From Blastomonas sp. AAP53 (lineage in GTDB: Bacteria; Pseudomonadota; Alphaproteobacteria; Sphingomonadales; Sphingomonadaceae): a stretch of 64,000 nt of DNA. Location of the stretch: assembly GCF_000331245.1 (NCBI RefSeq), contig NZ_ANFZ01000009.1:744001-808000 (forward strand). Direction: 5' to 3'. Positions within the stretch are counted from its first letter, which is position 1. The number at the start of each line of letters is the position of its first letter. Of the stretch, positions 36,403 through 46,374 are shown piece by piece. The notes under the pieces were generated by a model. That model was given only the letters and a program-made list of their open reading frames with translations. It had not been told where the DNA came from and searched no databases. The position numbers were made by a program, and so were the translations under genes.

Positions 36403-38793
36403 TCAGAAGGCGTAGCGCGCAATCACCTGGAACACGGGACCGGCTTCCTCGGCTTCGAGTTCGTATTCATCGAAGCTGCGGGTTTCCTGGTCTTCAACGG
36501 TATTGAACTTGTTGAAGACTTCGCGCTTCTTGCCGTTGAGCAGGTTGGAGCCCACCGCGCGGATGGTAAAGCTGTCGCCAATCCGCTTTTCGATGAAGAT
36601 TTCCAGATCGGCACCATAGCTGGTGGTGACCTCCTCGCCGACCACACGGCCAAAGGCGTTACCCTGCTTGCGATAGGTCGCACCGAATGCCACGCCGATC
36701 GGCTTGATGTCCTGGATCGCGCCGAAGTTGTAGACGTATTTCGACTGGTCGTTGAAGCGGCGCTTGCCGAACTGGTCGGTGATCTCGCTGTCCAGATACG
36801 ACACGTTGCCGAAGATGCCCGTATCGGGCAGGCCCAGGAAACCAAGGTCGGTCGAAATGTCGAATTCGACGCCATAGACCTTGCCGTCGCCGACATTGAG
36901 CGGCTGGAAGACGAAGGTGCGGTCACCTCCTTCTGCGTCGTCCTCGGAGCCCGGCAGTCCGGTGTTGGTCAGCTCAATCAGGTTCTGCACATCGCGATAG
37001 AAGAAATTGATACCGACGATGCCTCCGCGACCGATGCGCCGTTCGTAGCCCAGGTCAAAGCCCCAGGCGGTTTCGGGATCGAGCCCAGGATTGCCGAGCA
37101 GGTCGTTATCGCCCAGTTCGGCCTCCAGCAAGGCAGGCGAGATGAAATTGAACTCGGGTCGGCGATTGGTCCGCGCGACAGAACCGATGATCCGGTCGCG
37201 ATCGGTGATGTCATATTTGAACGACGCTGACGGCAGCAGCTTGGAGTAATCATTACCCTGCACGCCAGCGGCGGGCACCGTCGCGTCGATGATCGTCAGG
37301 TCGGTCGTTTCATAGCGAACACCCGCCTCCCATGACAGCCCGCCATTGCGCCCCTCGACCAGCGCGAAGCCATCGATACGACGTTCTTCGATGCTGTTCA
37401 CGCCGCCGGGTTCGGGGACAAGAGCAGGAAATCCGGTGCTCAGTTCGGTCGGGTTGCGCTCAAACTGGTTCCACGTGCGCGCCGAAGCGACGTTGAAACG
37501 GTTCCGCACGGCCAGGATTGATGTGTCGCGGTCCTTGTCCTGATAGAAGCCACCGAACACCAGCTTGACCTCATCGGTCAGGTCGACTGTGTGTTCCAGC
37601 TTCGCGGTGAACTCGCTGTCGTCGGTATCGACATGGGTCAGATCACCCGTGAAACGCGGCGTCGCGCGGTCGAAATCGATCTCATATTCGGTTTCGCGCT
37701 GTTTGTCGGTAAAATTGGCGTAGCCAATGCGCAGCGAGGTCTTGCCCGCTGACCATTCGTGGCTGAGCTTGCCGTCGATCGTGAAGCTTTCCTGATCGAT
37801 CTCGTTCACATTGGCGTTGTCGGTAAGCAGATTGCCGCTCGCAGCCCCATTGCGCACCGGGCCGTTGACCGCCGTGGGATCATTGTATTCGAAGCTACGC
37901 TCGTCTTCGGTGCGGTCGGTGCGCACGTAAAAGCCGCGAATCTGAAAATCGGTATCCGCGCCGTCAATCTCGTAGGTGGCGTTGACCGAATAGTCCTTGC
38001 CGTCACGCGTATCGGTCTGGTCTTCCCGATTGTCGAAATCCTGCGTGGCGAAACTGGGATTGTTTTCCGGCGAATCGCTGTAGCGCAGGCTCGACTTCAA
38101 CTTGGGGTTATGCCGCCCCTGGAAGTTGCCGCCGACGAGCAGACGGCCGGGACCCACCTGGCCGCCGAACACCGCGCCGAAGCTGGGCTCGAACTCTTCG
38201 TCGTCATAGTACAGCGCGCCACCGCGAACATAGCCGCCATCGAGCTGATAGCCATCGCGCAGCACGATGTTGAGCGAGCCTGCCACCGCATCACCGGTGC
38301 GGCGTGCCGAGTTGGAGCGGACGATTTCGACCCGCGAGATCAGTTCGGCGGGAATACGGTCGAGGAAGAAACTGCGATCCGCCTGGCCACCGGGAACGCG
38401 CTCGCCGTTGATCAGGATCTGCGTGTAGCCCGGCGGCAAGCCGCGCAGACGCGGGCCATCGCTTTCGATCACGTCGGAAAGGAATGTGACCGAAGGAACG
38501 CGCTTGAGGGCATCGCCCGCAGTCAGCGGCTCGAAGCGCTGAAAATATTCGGTGCCGTATTCGAGCACCGGCTCGGCACCGTCAATACGGTTGCGATAGC
38601 CGATCTGGCCCTGGACCACGATATCCTGCGATGTGACGATGGGTGCGTCTGCATCGCGCGTCGGCTGCTCGTCAGCAGCAGCGTCCTGCGCCTGGCCCAG
38701 CCCCGGGGTCAGCGCAGCCAGCGCGATCCCTGCGAGCATGGTGGCGCGCACGCGCACGGCAGCGGACGGGCCGAAGCCCCGAAATTTTGTCAT
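36403..38793 (-). CDS. TonB-dependent receptor, probable phytate-related receptor
   Basis: A 796-residue outer-membrane receptor with a signal peptide (LAGIALAALTPGLGQAQ), TonB box-like SQDIVVQGQ and a plug containing RLRGLPPGYTQILINGERV and ISRVEIVRSNSARRTGDAVAG. The barrel ends FQVIARYAF. It is divergent from the beta-propeller phytase gene; phytases of this type are known to neighbour TonB receptors in Alpha- and Gammaproteobacteria, so import of phytate or a degradation product is inferred. Nothing in the sequence itself shows the ligand. Confidence 0.92.
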   Translation of the reverse strand: MTKFRGFGPSAAVRVRATMLAGIALAALTPGLGQAQDAAADEQPTRDADAPIVTSQDIVVQGQIGYRNRIDGAEPVLEYGTEYFQRFEPLTAGDALKRVPSVTFLSDVIESDGPRLRGLPPGYTQILINGERVPGGQADRSFFLDRIPAELISRVEIVRSNSARRTGDAVAGSLNIVLRDGYQLDGGYVRGGALYYDDEEFEPSFGAVFGGQVGPGRLLVGGNFQGRHNPKLKSSLRYSDSPENNPSFATQDFDNREDQTDTRDGKDYSVNATYEIDGADTDFQIRGFYVRTDRTEDERSFEYNDPTAVNGPVRNGAASGNLLTDNANVNEIDQESFTIDGKLSHEWSAGKTSLRIGYANFTDKQRETEYEIDFDRATPRFTGDLTHVDTDDSEFTAKLEHTVDLTDEVKLVFGGFYQDKDRDTSILAVRNRFNVASARTWNQFERNPTELSTGFPALVPEPGGVNSIEERRIDGFALVEGRNGGLSWEAGVRYETTDLTIIDATVPAAGVQGNDYSKLLPSASFKYDITDRDRIIGSVARTNRRPEFNFISPALLEAELGDNDLLGNPGLDPETAWGFDLGYERRIGRGGIVGINFFYRDVQNLIELTNTGLPGSEDDAEGGDRTFVFQPLNVGDGKVYGVEFDISTDLGFLGLPDTGIFGNVSYLDSEITDQFGKRRFNDQSKYVYNFGAIQDIKPIGVAFGATYRKQGNAFGRVVGEEVTTSYGADLEIFIEKRIGDSFTIRAVGSNLLNGKKREVFNKFNTVEDQETRSFDEYELEAEEAGPVFQVIARYAF

Positions 38794-38982
38794 ATGGAAA
38801 ATCCCCCGAATCAGACAGCGTTGTCGCTGTTGCAGACGGCCCGCTAACAGGGGTCCGCGACGGGTGGATGACGCGAGTATTGCGCTTTTGCGTCAGTTTG
38901 TGCGCAAAACTGTCATGAACGCGCCACATCAGCGTGGCAGCGGCGCGGTCTGGCAAATGGTTGCTGCAAAGGAATGTTCACG

Positions 38983-40062
38983 ATGGCCGCACGTTTCCCC
39001 CTCCCCCTGCTCGGCACCAGCTTGCTGGCGCTGCTCGCCAGTGCCTGCGCGCCGTCCGAAATTCCGCTCGAGACGCGGATCGCCAATGCGTTGCCTGCTG
39101 TCGATATCGCCGCCTCAGCAGAAACCGTGCCCGTCGGCACCGCCAATGCCGATGCTGCAGATGATCCGGCGATCTGGCGCAACGCTGCCAATCCTGCCGC
39201 CAGCCTGATCGTCGGCACCGACAAGAAGGCGGGGCTCTATGTATACGGCATGGACGGCAAGGTGCGCGGATCGTCGCTGACCGGGCGCTACAACAATGTC
39301 ACTTTGTTCGAGGGCGAGCATGGCATCGTCGTCATCGCCAGCGACCGCACCGATCCGGTCAATTCCAAGCTCGCGCTGTTCCTGCTCGATCCGGCGACCG
39401 GCGCCCTGTCACCGCTGGCCAGCGTCCCCAGCGGCGCGGGCGAAGGCTATGGCGTGTGCGTCACCGGCGCACCGCGCATCGCCATGGTGGGCGCGGCCGA
39501 TGCCATGACCGCTTATGCCGCGATCAAGGATGGCACCGTCCGCCAGATCCAGATCAGCCACAAGGGTGGCAAGGTCGAACACACAATGGGCGCAAGCTGG
39601 AAGCTCGCGACGCAGATCGAAGGCTGCGTGATCGATCCCGCGACCGGCACCCTGTTTGTCGGTGAGGAAGATGTCGGTATCTGGAAGATCGACGTTGCCA
39701 ACCCGGCGTCGGCCCCGGTGCTGTTCGCCTCCGCCGATGGCAAGGCGCTGGTCGCCGATGTCGAAGGCCTGGCCATCGCCACCAATCCGGGCGGCAACAG
39801 CTATCTGATCGCCTCGAGCCAGGGCGACAATGCCTATGCTGTGTTCGACACCGCAACGGGCCAGCTGCGCGGCCGTTTCCGCATCAATGGCGGCGCGATC
39901 GATGGCACATCGGAGACCGATGGCATCGAGGTTGCCGTCGGTGATTACGGCCCCGGCTTCGAGCAGGGCGTGTTCATCGCGCAGGACGGCGACAACGGCG
40001 GCGGCACGCAGAACTTCAAGCTGGTGAGCTGGGCGACGATCATCGCCGCCCTGGGGCTGTAG
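38983..40062 (+). CDS. phy: Beta-propeller phytase (3-phytase family)
   Basis: A 359-residue secreted enzyme that should release phosphate from calcium phytate. The N-terminus (FPLPLLGTSLLALLASAC) looks like a lipoprotein signal. The family signature ADDPAIW and the acidic calcium-binding loops (DRTDPVNSKLALF, EGCVIDPATGTLFVGEED, DVEGLAIATNPGG, SQGDNAYAVFD, SETDGIEV) are present in order. AAAGGA supports ATG 38983 over the in-frame ATG at 38974. It is divergent from a TonB receptor and converges on queF with a two-base gap. Confidence 0.94.
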   Translation: MAARFPLPLLGTSLLALLASACAPSEIPLETRIANALPAVDIAASAETVPVGTANADAADDPAIWRNAANPAASLIVGTDKKAGLYVYGMDGKVRGSSLTGRYNNVTLFEGEHGIVVIASDRTDPVNSKLALFLLDPATGALSPLASVPSGAGEGYGVCVTGAPRIAMVGAADAMTAYAAIKDGTVRQIQISHKGGKVEHTMGASWKLATQIEGCVIDPATGTLFVGEEDVGIWKIDVANPASAPVLFASADGKALVADVEGLAIATNPGGNSYLIASSQGDNAYAVFDTATGQLRGRFRINGGAIDGTSETDGIEVAVGDYGPGFEQGVFIAQDGDNGGGTQNFKLVSWATIIAALGL

Positions 40063-40064
40063 GC

Positions 40065-40523
40065 TCAGCCCCGCCCGCGATAGCCCGGAACCTCCTGCGG
40101 TGGCAGCCACAGCCCCGCAGGTGGTTCACCCGATTGCCAGAACACATCGATGGGAATGCCGCCGCGCGGGTACCAGTAGCCGCCGATGCGCAGCCAGTGC
40201 GGCTGCATTTCGTCGAACAATCGCTCGCCGATTCCCACGGTGCAATCCTCGTGGAACGCCTGGTGGTTGCGGAAGCTGCCCAGGAACAGCTTGAGCGACT
40301 TCGATTCGACCATGACCGCGTGCGGAGCATAATCGATCACCAGATGCGCAAAATCGGGCTGGCCGGTGACCGGACACAGCGACGTGAACTCGGGCACGGC
40401 AAAGCGCACGAGGTACGGTTTGCCGGGACGCGGATTGGGCACATAGTCCAGCGCGGCGTCTTCAGGCGAGGTCGGCAGGGGGCTGTCTTTGCCCAGAAAG
40501 CGTGTTTGGGGTTGATTGGACAT
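40065..40523 (-). CDS. queF: NADPH-dependent preQ0 reductase (queuosine biosynthesis)
   Basis: A 152-residue type I QueF that reduces the nitrile of 7-cyano-7-deazaguanine to preQ1. The catalytic Cys is C50 ([13 protein letters not shown]), with the catalytic Asp at 57, and the QueF motif is ESKSLKLF, then [10 protein letters not shown] with the conserved Glu and His. ATG 40523 is preferred to 40532. No other queuosine gene is in the window. Confidence 0.96.
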   Translation of the reverse strand: MSNQPQTRFLGKDSPLPTSPEDAALDYVPNPRPGKPYLVRFAVPEFTSLCPVTGQPDFAHLVIDYAPHAVMVESKSLKLFLGSFRNHQAFHEDCTVGIGERLFDEMQPHWLRIGGYWYPRGGIPIDVFWQSGEPPAGLWLPPQEVPGYRGRG

Positions 40524-40694
40524 GCGCCTCATCTAATGCGGCACACGGCTGATGTCATCTCCTGCCCTGCATTCAGCACCGATTAAGCGCAAAACCCGCG
40601 TGGACGGGGGCGATCATGGGCGGGTGACAGCTGCCATCACACAGGCCGCAGCGGCAAACAGGCGAATTTGGGGACGATGGGGAAGAATTTCGGC

Positions 40695-42224
40695 ATGACC
40701 GTTCGGGACAGTGCGCTGGGGATCGCATCGCAACCTGGCAGAACCGCGCTGCTGGCGCTGGCCCTGGTCGGCACCCTCGCATCCGCACCGGCCGCATGGG
40801 CGCAGGACAACAGCCCGGGCAGCTTCACGCTGCCGCCCGGCCAGCAGCAGACCAACGAACCACCGTCGAACGTCCAGGGCCCGGTCGATTCGGAATCCAC
40901 CCCGCCGCGCCGCACCGATCAGCCGGCAGAACCCGCCGCGCAGCCACCGGTCACGACGATTGCGCCGGTGCCGTTGCCCCGGCAGGAAAGGCAGCGTCCG
41001 CGCAGCACGACCCCGCCGCGCACGACGACCACCGCGCCTCGGCCCGCGCCCCGGCCCGCCCCACAGCCCGCGCCCCAGGCTGTGCGGCCACAGGCTGCCG
41101 CACCGGTCGCGCCCGCGCCGACACCAGTCGTGCCCGCTCCAACCGAGCAGCTGCCGGCCGAAACGCCCGATACTCCCGTCGCAGCGCCGCTACCGACGCC
41201 CGAGCTGCCAACGCTTCCCCTGCCCGACAGCACAGCCGAGGCAGAGATGGACCCGGCCGAAGTCGAAGACGGCGGTTCGCTTTGGTGGTGGGCCGCTGCC
41301 GGGCTGATCGCGCTGATCAGCCTGATCGTGATGGTGCTGCGCAAGCCCAAGCCTGCCGTTGCCGCAGCGGCTGCAGCACCCACCGCAACCGTGCCGACGC
41401 CGCCGCTGCGCAATTCGCGGCCGGTGGCACCGCCGCCTGCGCCCCCTGCCCCAGTCCCGGCCTCGCCCGCATTCGAACCTTTGGTGTTTCAACCCCAGGC
41501 CACGCCGGCTCGCGATCTCCGGCCTGCCGCTCCGCCGCCGCCGCCCGCGCCCCCACAGCAGCCGCCAGCATCGACGGCAGAGCTTGAGGCGCAATCGCAG
41601 GCGCTGGCCAGCGGCATCCTCCCCGATGCCGCGCTTGCTGCTGGCCCGGCCAGCACGTCCGCGCCGGTCAGCGCGCCCAAGGGCAAGCCGGTTCTGCACG
41701 ATTTCGGGCAATCCGATCAGCCTGTCGAGGTCCCCCGCCTGCTGCTCGATTTCACGACGCTGGGCATCGATGTGACGTTGGTGAATGCCGTTGCGCGCTA
41801 TCATCTGGGCGTCACCAACATGGCCGACATAGCGGTCAGCAAGCTCGCATTGCACGGCGCCATCATTCAGGCGCGGCGCGGCATGCCGCCTACGGTCGAT
41901 CCGATGCGTGGTGACAGCCTGTTGCCGCATCTGCAGAAGATCGCCGATATCGAACCCGGCAGCACGCAAAGGTGCGAAGGCCAGATCCGCCTGCCGCTCG
42001 CCCAGATCGAACCGATCGAGATGCAGGGCCGCCTGCTGTTCGTGCCGGTGGTGCACATCTGGATTGGCTATGACGGTCCCGATGGCACCCGCTACGCCGT
42101 CACCCAGTCGTTCGTGCTGGGCGAGGAAAGCAGCCCGCCGGGACCGCGCGTCGGGCCGCTGCGGCTGGACCTGGGCCCACGCCGCTTCACCTCGATCGGC
42201 CAGCGCCCGCTGCAGCCAGCCTGA
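40695..42224 (+). CDS. Proline-rich membrane protein of unknown function
   Basis: A 509-residue protein. A signal peptide or anchor (TALLALALVGTLASAPAAWAQ) is followed by a Pro/Ala/Thr-rich segment (about 40-190), a transmembrane helix (about 200-220, WWWAAAGLIALISLIVMVL), a second Pro/Ala-rich segment (to about 325) and a conserved-looking C-terminal domain (about 340-509), with RLLLDFTTLGIDVTLVNAVA and LGVTNMADIAVSKL, resembling a beta-sandwich. If the signal is cleaved, the C-terminal domain would be cytoplasmic. I do not recognise the family. GGGGAAG lies nine bases before ATG 40695; 40677 is possible. Confidence 0.75.
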   Translation: MTVRDSALGIASQPGRTALLALALVGTLASAPAAWAQDNSPGSFTLPPGQQQTNEPPSNVQGPVDSESTPPRRTDQPAEPAAQPPVTTIAPVPLPRQERQRPRSTTPPRTTTTAPRPAPRPAPQPAPQAVRPQAAAPVAPAPTPVVPAPTEQLPAETPDTPVAAPLPTPELPTLPLPDSTAEAEMDPAEVEDGGSLWWWAAAGLIALISLIVMVLRKPKPAVAAAAAAPTATVPTPPLRNSRPVAPPPAPPAPVPASPAFEPLVFQPQATPARDLRPAAPPPPPAPPQQPPASTAELEAQSQALASGILPDAALAAGPASTSAPVSAPKGKPVLHDFGQSDQPVEVPRLLLDFTTLGIDVTLVNAVARYHLGVTNMADIAVSKLALHGAIIQARRGMPPTVDPMRGDSLLPHLQKIADIEPGSTQRCEGQIRLPLAQIEPIEMQGRLLFVPVVHIWIGYDGPDGTRYAVTQSFVLGEESSPPGPRVGPLRLDLGPRRFTSIGQRPLQPA

Positions 42225-42327
42225 CGCGACGAACTGCGCTGCGGGCGACTTGCCAACGGGCACCCGTGCGTGCCAAGCATGGATGGTATACGGAACACGC
42301 GTTCCGAGCCGAGAGGGTCCATCGATC

Positions 42328-43857
42328 ATGCGCAGCAGGTTTGCTACTTCCGTTCTAGCCCTTTCCATCTGCCTGGCCGCTGCGCCGGTAGCCGCGCAGG
42401 AGGGTGGCAAGGCTGCTGGCAAGGGACCGGAAAAATCCACCCCGGTCGTGGCCGAACCGATGGTATCGGTGACCCGGCACAGCGGCACCTTCGGTGGCCA
42501 GCGGATCGCTTACACCGCTACCGCCAGCGACACCTATCTCAAGGACGACAAGGGCAACCCGCGGGCGCGCATCTTCTCGGTCAGCTATATCAAGGATGCG
42601 CCCGAGGCTAACCGCCCGGTGACCTTCCTGTTCAACGGCGGCCCCGGATCGGGATCGCTGTGGCTGCACATGGGTGCGTTCGGCCCCAAGCGCGTCGCCA
42701 TCCCCAATGACGGCCGCGACGATGGCGCCCCGCCGTATCGCATTATCGATAACCCCGACAGCCTGCTCGATACCACCGACATCGTGTTCATCGATCCCGT
42801 CGGCACCGCCTTCTCGACGGCGCTGGGCGAGACCGACCCCAAGGAATTCTGGGGCGTCACCAAGGACGCCAAGTCGATCGCCGAATTCATCCGCATCTGG
42901 CTGTCGCAGAACAACCGCTGGAATGCGCCCAAATATCTGGGCGGTGAAAGCTATGGCACCACCCGTACCGCCGCCGTCGTCAACGAGCTTGAAGGCACGT
43001 ACAACGATGTCGCGTTCAACGGCCTACTGCTGATCTCGACCATCCTCGACTTCGGCGCGCAGGCCGAGGTGCCGGGCAACGAAATGCCCTATGTGCTGAT
43101 GGTCCCCAGCATGGCGGTGACCGCGCTCTATCATGGCAAGACCACGCCAGCCGCCACCGGACCCGGACCCGCCGCGCTCGCCGCCGAGGCCAAGGCGTTC
43201 GCGACCAACGAATATCTGCCCGCATTGATGAAGGGCACAGCTCTCGTCGGCGAGGAGCGCGCCGCCATCCGCGCGAAGCTCGCACGCTATACAGGCCTGA
43301 CCGAACAGTATCTCGAAAGCGCCGATCTGCGCGTGACGCCGGGGCGGTTCTACAAGGAGCTGCTGCGCGATCGCGGGCTCGTCGTTGGGCGGCTCGATGC
43401 GCGCTATACCGGCAAGGATTATGACAACGCCGGCGAAACGCCCGACAACGACCCCAGCTTCTACGGCATCGACGGCAGCTATACCGCCGCGTTCAACGCC
43501 TATGTCCGGCAGGAGCTGAAGTTCAATCCCGAACGGCAATATGTCACCATCGGCGGGGTACGCGACTGGGACTGGGACTTGCCCGGCAATGGCGGCGAAG
43601 CACGCTATTACAAGAACGTCGCGCCTTACATCGGCAAGGCCTTGCGCGAGAACAGCGGCCTTCGCGTGCTGGTGGCGCAGGGCTGGTACGATTTCGCCAC
43701 GCCCTTCTTCGGGGCGGAATATTCGCTGACCCGCACCGGCATGCCCACCGATCGCATCGAATATACCAGCTATGACGCCGGGCACATGATGTACGTGAAC
43801 GAGACCGACCTGACGAAACTGTCTCGCGACATCCGCGGCTTCATTGGCAAGCGATGA
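42328..43857 (+). CDS. S10 family serine carboxypeptidase, secreted
   Basis: A 509-residue periplasmic or secreted protein with a signal peptide (VLALSICLAAAPVAAQ). The triad is visible: S208 in GGESYG, D455 in GWYDFATPF and H486 in YDAGHMMY, with the oxyanion block FLFNGGPGSGSLW. It should remove C-terminal residues from peptides. The start follows GAGAGGG; reading frames open upstream are in the preceding gene's territory. It is one of several secreted peptidases in the window. Confidence 0.94.
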   Translation: MRSRFATSVLALSICLAAAPVAAQEGGKAAGKGPEKSTPVVAEPMVSVTRHSGTFGGQRIAYTATASDTYLKDDKGNPRARIFSVSYIKDAPEANRPVTFLFNGGPGSGSLWLHMGAFGPKRVAIPNDGRDDGAPPYRIIDNPDSLLDTTDIVFIDPVGTAFSTALGETDPKEFWGVTKDAKSIAEFIRIWLSQNNRWNAPKYLGGESYGTTRTAAVVNELEGTYNDVAFNGLLLISTILDFGAQAEVPGNEMPYVLMVPSMAVTALYHGKTTPAATGPGPAALAAEAKAFATNEYLPALMKGTALVGEERAAIRAKLARYTGLTEQYLESADLRVTPGRFYKELLRDRGLVVGRLDARYTGKDYDNAGETPDNDPSFYGIDGSYTAAFNAYVRQELKFNPERQYVTIGGVRDWDWDLPGNGGEARYYKNVAPYIGKALRENSGLRVLVAQGWYDFATPFFGAEYSLTRTGMPTDRIEYTSYDAGHMMYVNETDLTKLSRDIRGFIGKR

Positions 43858-43913
43858 GACGAACGGAGACGCTCACCGCTTTTTTCGCCTTATATTTGCA
43901 ATGAATTCAAGGC

Positions 43914-45020
43914 ATGTTCTTGGCTATGCTCAAGACCTTTGTTGCGGCGCTTTTGGTGCCATTCACCTTTGCCAGCGCAACTCCGCCGGTCGTAGCGCTG
44001 AAAACGCCACCGGTCGCGACCGAACGTTTCGTCATCGCCTGGTTGCCCGGCGAAGTGCGTTGCGACCGGGCCATTGTGACCCCCGAATATCTCGAGCGGC
44101 CAATGGCAACATTGGGCTGGAACAATACCGTTCAACCCGGTTCGGTGTCCTACATGTTCGATATCGATTCGAGCGGTCGTACGACCAGCATCCGCAGGAT
44201 CACCAAGGATGTCCGCGCCATTGGATCAGACGACATCGCACCCTCGCTTGCAGCAACCCGGTTTGCTGCCGGTAGCGGACAAACCAACTGCACGATTCTG
44301 TATGTGCCGCGCCAGTCGAGCATCGATACCACCGCCGTCGCCGACCTCATGGCCTATTCGGTGAACGCCATCTCCGGTCCGTTGCCCAAAGAGGCATGGG
44401 AGCGGATGTATGCTGGCAGCGACTGCCGCGACGAACGCGAGCTAGGCCTTCAGGCGCGTGTGTATCCGGACTTCAAGTTCATCCCCGCGACACCTGGCGT
44501 GCGGGAATGGTCGATGGTCGGGTATGACATCAAGGACGACGGCGCGACGGCGAACATCAAGACCATCGGCGGCACCCGCAACGCCGCGCTGGATCTGGCC
44601 AGCCGCAAGGCCGTCGAGGACACCCGCTATTACAAGGGCGGGCGCAAGGCCTGCCGCTACCCCTATTGGCGCGGCCCGGCCACGCTGGCGCCCCCTGCCA
44701 TTCCCGATGAGGAACAGTTCCGCCCCGCTGGCGCAACTTGCCCCCAGCGCCACGAATGGTCCGTCAAGCCGGCACTGCGCTTCCCTGAAGCCTATCGTCG
44801 CCGCGCCATCGAAGGCTGGGCCATCGTCACCTATGACGTCGCGCCATGGGGCGAGGTGTCGAACATCCAGGTGGCCGCCAGCCAGCCGACCGAGGACTTC
44901 GGCAATCAGGCTGTCATGGTGGTCCGCGCGGGCAAGGCCGTGACCACCCAGGGCTTTGTCGGGTGCACCGAGCGGGTGAAATTCGCGATGGGGCCGCGTC
45001 AGGATAACGACCAGAACTGA
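43914..45020 (+). CDS. Secreted protein with TonB C-terminal-domain-like repeats
   Basis: A 368-residue exported protein (signal LKTFVAALLVPFTFASA). Three segments look like TonB C-terminal domains: about 75-110 (SVSYMFDIDSSGRTTSI), about 200-240 (SMVGYDIKDDGATANIK) and 294-340 (FPEAYRRRAIEGWAIVTYD, then GEVSNIQVAASQP). Only the last carries the full pattern. It lacks the cytoplasmic anchor and proline-rich arm of a TonB energy transducer and is probably a periplasmic relative. Six or more Cys may form disulfides. ATG 43926 is an alternative start. Confidence 0.7.
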   Translation: MFLAMLKTFVAALLVPFTFASATPPVVALKTPPVATERFVIAWLPGEVRCDRAIVTPEYLERPMATLGWNNTVQPGSVSYMFDIDSSGRTTSIRRITKDVRAIGSDDIAPSLAATRFAAGSGQTNCTILYVPRQSSIDTTAVADLMAYSVNAISGPLPKEAWERMYAGSDCRDERELGLQARVYPDFKFIPATPGVREWSMVGYDIKDDGATANIKTIGGTRNAALDLASRKAVEDTRYYKGGRKACRYPYWRGPATLAPPAIPDEEQFRPAGATCPQRHEWSVKPALRFPEAYRRRAIEGWAIVTYDVAPWGEVSNIQVAASQPTEDFGNQAVMVVRAGKAVTTQGFVGCTERVKFAMGPRQDNDQN

Positions 45021-45288
45021 GCGGCCGTTCAGCCTGTCCCATACCGATCACGAGCCGCTGCGATCGTTGCGCAATTCTGCGGGCCGATTTCCGCTGTGCC
45101 TGGTCGATCAGCTGATAGCGCTAATCGATCGGAAAAAGCCGTCCTGACAAGGGTCAGATTAACCCGACGTAGAAGCTTTTTCGTCAATGACATGGATCGG
45201 TTTCAATTCCTCCGCCACTGCCCCACGCGCATATGATGACATACGGCAGGCCGGTCGGGGAAGTCGGGTCAGTACGAGGCTGGATGGC

Positions 45289-46374
45289 ATGAACGATCTC
45301 AAGGTTTCCAACGATACGTCGGCATATGAAGTGCCTGCTGCGCTGGATGCACAAGGCAGGCTGACCGGCGCGTGCGTCCGTCAGGCGCTGACGATGATGG
45401 ATACGCATGGCCTGGTCATCCTGACCGACCTGCTGTCGGACGCCGAGGCGGATATCGGGCTTGAACTGATCCGTCAGACCATCGCAAACCCGGATCGCAG
45501 CCAGTGCTCCTTCGCCAGCGAGACGGATAACCGCTATGTGCGTCGCGACTTCTGCTCGCTGCCTTCGACGCCGGCTGTCACGCGCTTTGCGGCCACCATG
45601 TGCCAGCGGCTGGAGGACGTGATTTCGGAATATTGTGGCCGGTCGCGCCCGCTGCTGGAAGTCGCCACCTTCACCAGCTATCTGGGCTCATCGCACCAAT
45701 ATATTCACCGCGACCCCAGCGGCGTGATCAGCCTTTTTGCTGCCGTGGAAGACGTATCGGACGAACAGGGCGGAACGGTGTTCGTTCCCGGCACGCACGC
45801 CTATGGCGGTTCCGACAATGCGCATGGCGGCCAGGCCTCGGCGCTGATGGAGCTGTTCCGAACGCAGTGCAACTGGCGGATCCTGGTTCACAACCTCAAA
45901 AAGCTGTGGAGCATGCGGAGGGACGATGCGACGCCCCTGGCACCGGGCGAGTTCTGGGACCGACTGTTTTCGCGCAAATGGGATCAGCACCAGCCCAACC
46001 TGCTGCGCTTCATGCTGGGAAAGAACTCGCAGTTCAGCCTTCGCAATCTTGGCCCGCGCATGTTGTGGAAGCTCTACCGCCACCGCAAGGCGCTGAGTGA
46101 GCTGTTTCCCCTGGTGCAGACCGCGCCGCGCAAGGGCTCGGTCATTCTCTATCGCAGCGACCTGCTCCACGCCGGACCCGACAACCGCTCGCCCGTTCCG
46201 CGCCAGATCTTCGGGATGAGCATCGCACGCGATATCATCGATACGAAATACTGGCATGATGGCTATTCGCCGCACCCCAGTTTGATGGCCCAACCGCTGA
46301 GCTTTGGTGATCTTCTGGATCATCCGGCCCTGCCCGCAACATCCAGTGTGCTGAACCACCGCCTGAGCGCGTGA
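45289..46374 (+). CDS. Phytanoyl-CoA dioxygenase (PhyH) family protein
   Basis: A 361-residue Fe(II)/2-oxoglutarate oxygenase of the PhyH superfamily. The metal triad is readable as H and D in QYIHRDPSG and H in LLHAGPDNRS, with the 2-oxoglutarate Arg following (SPVPRQIF). The double-stranded beta-helix core is otherwise intact (GGTVFVPGTHA). The substrate is unknown. ATG 45289 is chosen; the in-frame ATG 45187 would add a segment with no family likeness. It stands alone behind 268 bases without a gene. Confidence 0.87.
   Translation: MNDLKVSNDTSAYEVPAALDAQGRLTGACVRQALTMMDTHGLVILTDLLSDAEADIGLELIRQTIANPDRSQCSFASETDNRYVRRDFCSLPSTPAVTRFAATMCQRLEDVISEYCGRSRPLLEVATFTSYLGSSHQYIHRDPSGVISLFAAVEDVSDEQGGTVFVPGTHAYGGSDNAHGGQASALMELFRTQCNWRILVHNLKKLWSMRRDDATPLAPGEFWDRLFSRKWDQHQPNLLRFMLGKNSQFSLRNLGPRMLWKLYRHRKALSELFPLVQTAPRKGSVILYRSDLLHAGPDNRSPVPRQIFGMSIARDIIDTKYWHDGYSPHPSLMAQPLSFGDLLDHPALPATSSVLNHRLSA

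Noticed and set aside
38891-38920. A Pho box in the phytase/receptor promoter
   Set aside because: One half-site CTGTCAT is present at 38910, but the 11-base-spaced partner matches at only three of seven positions. I do not call it a PhoB site.
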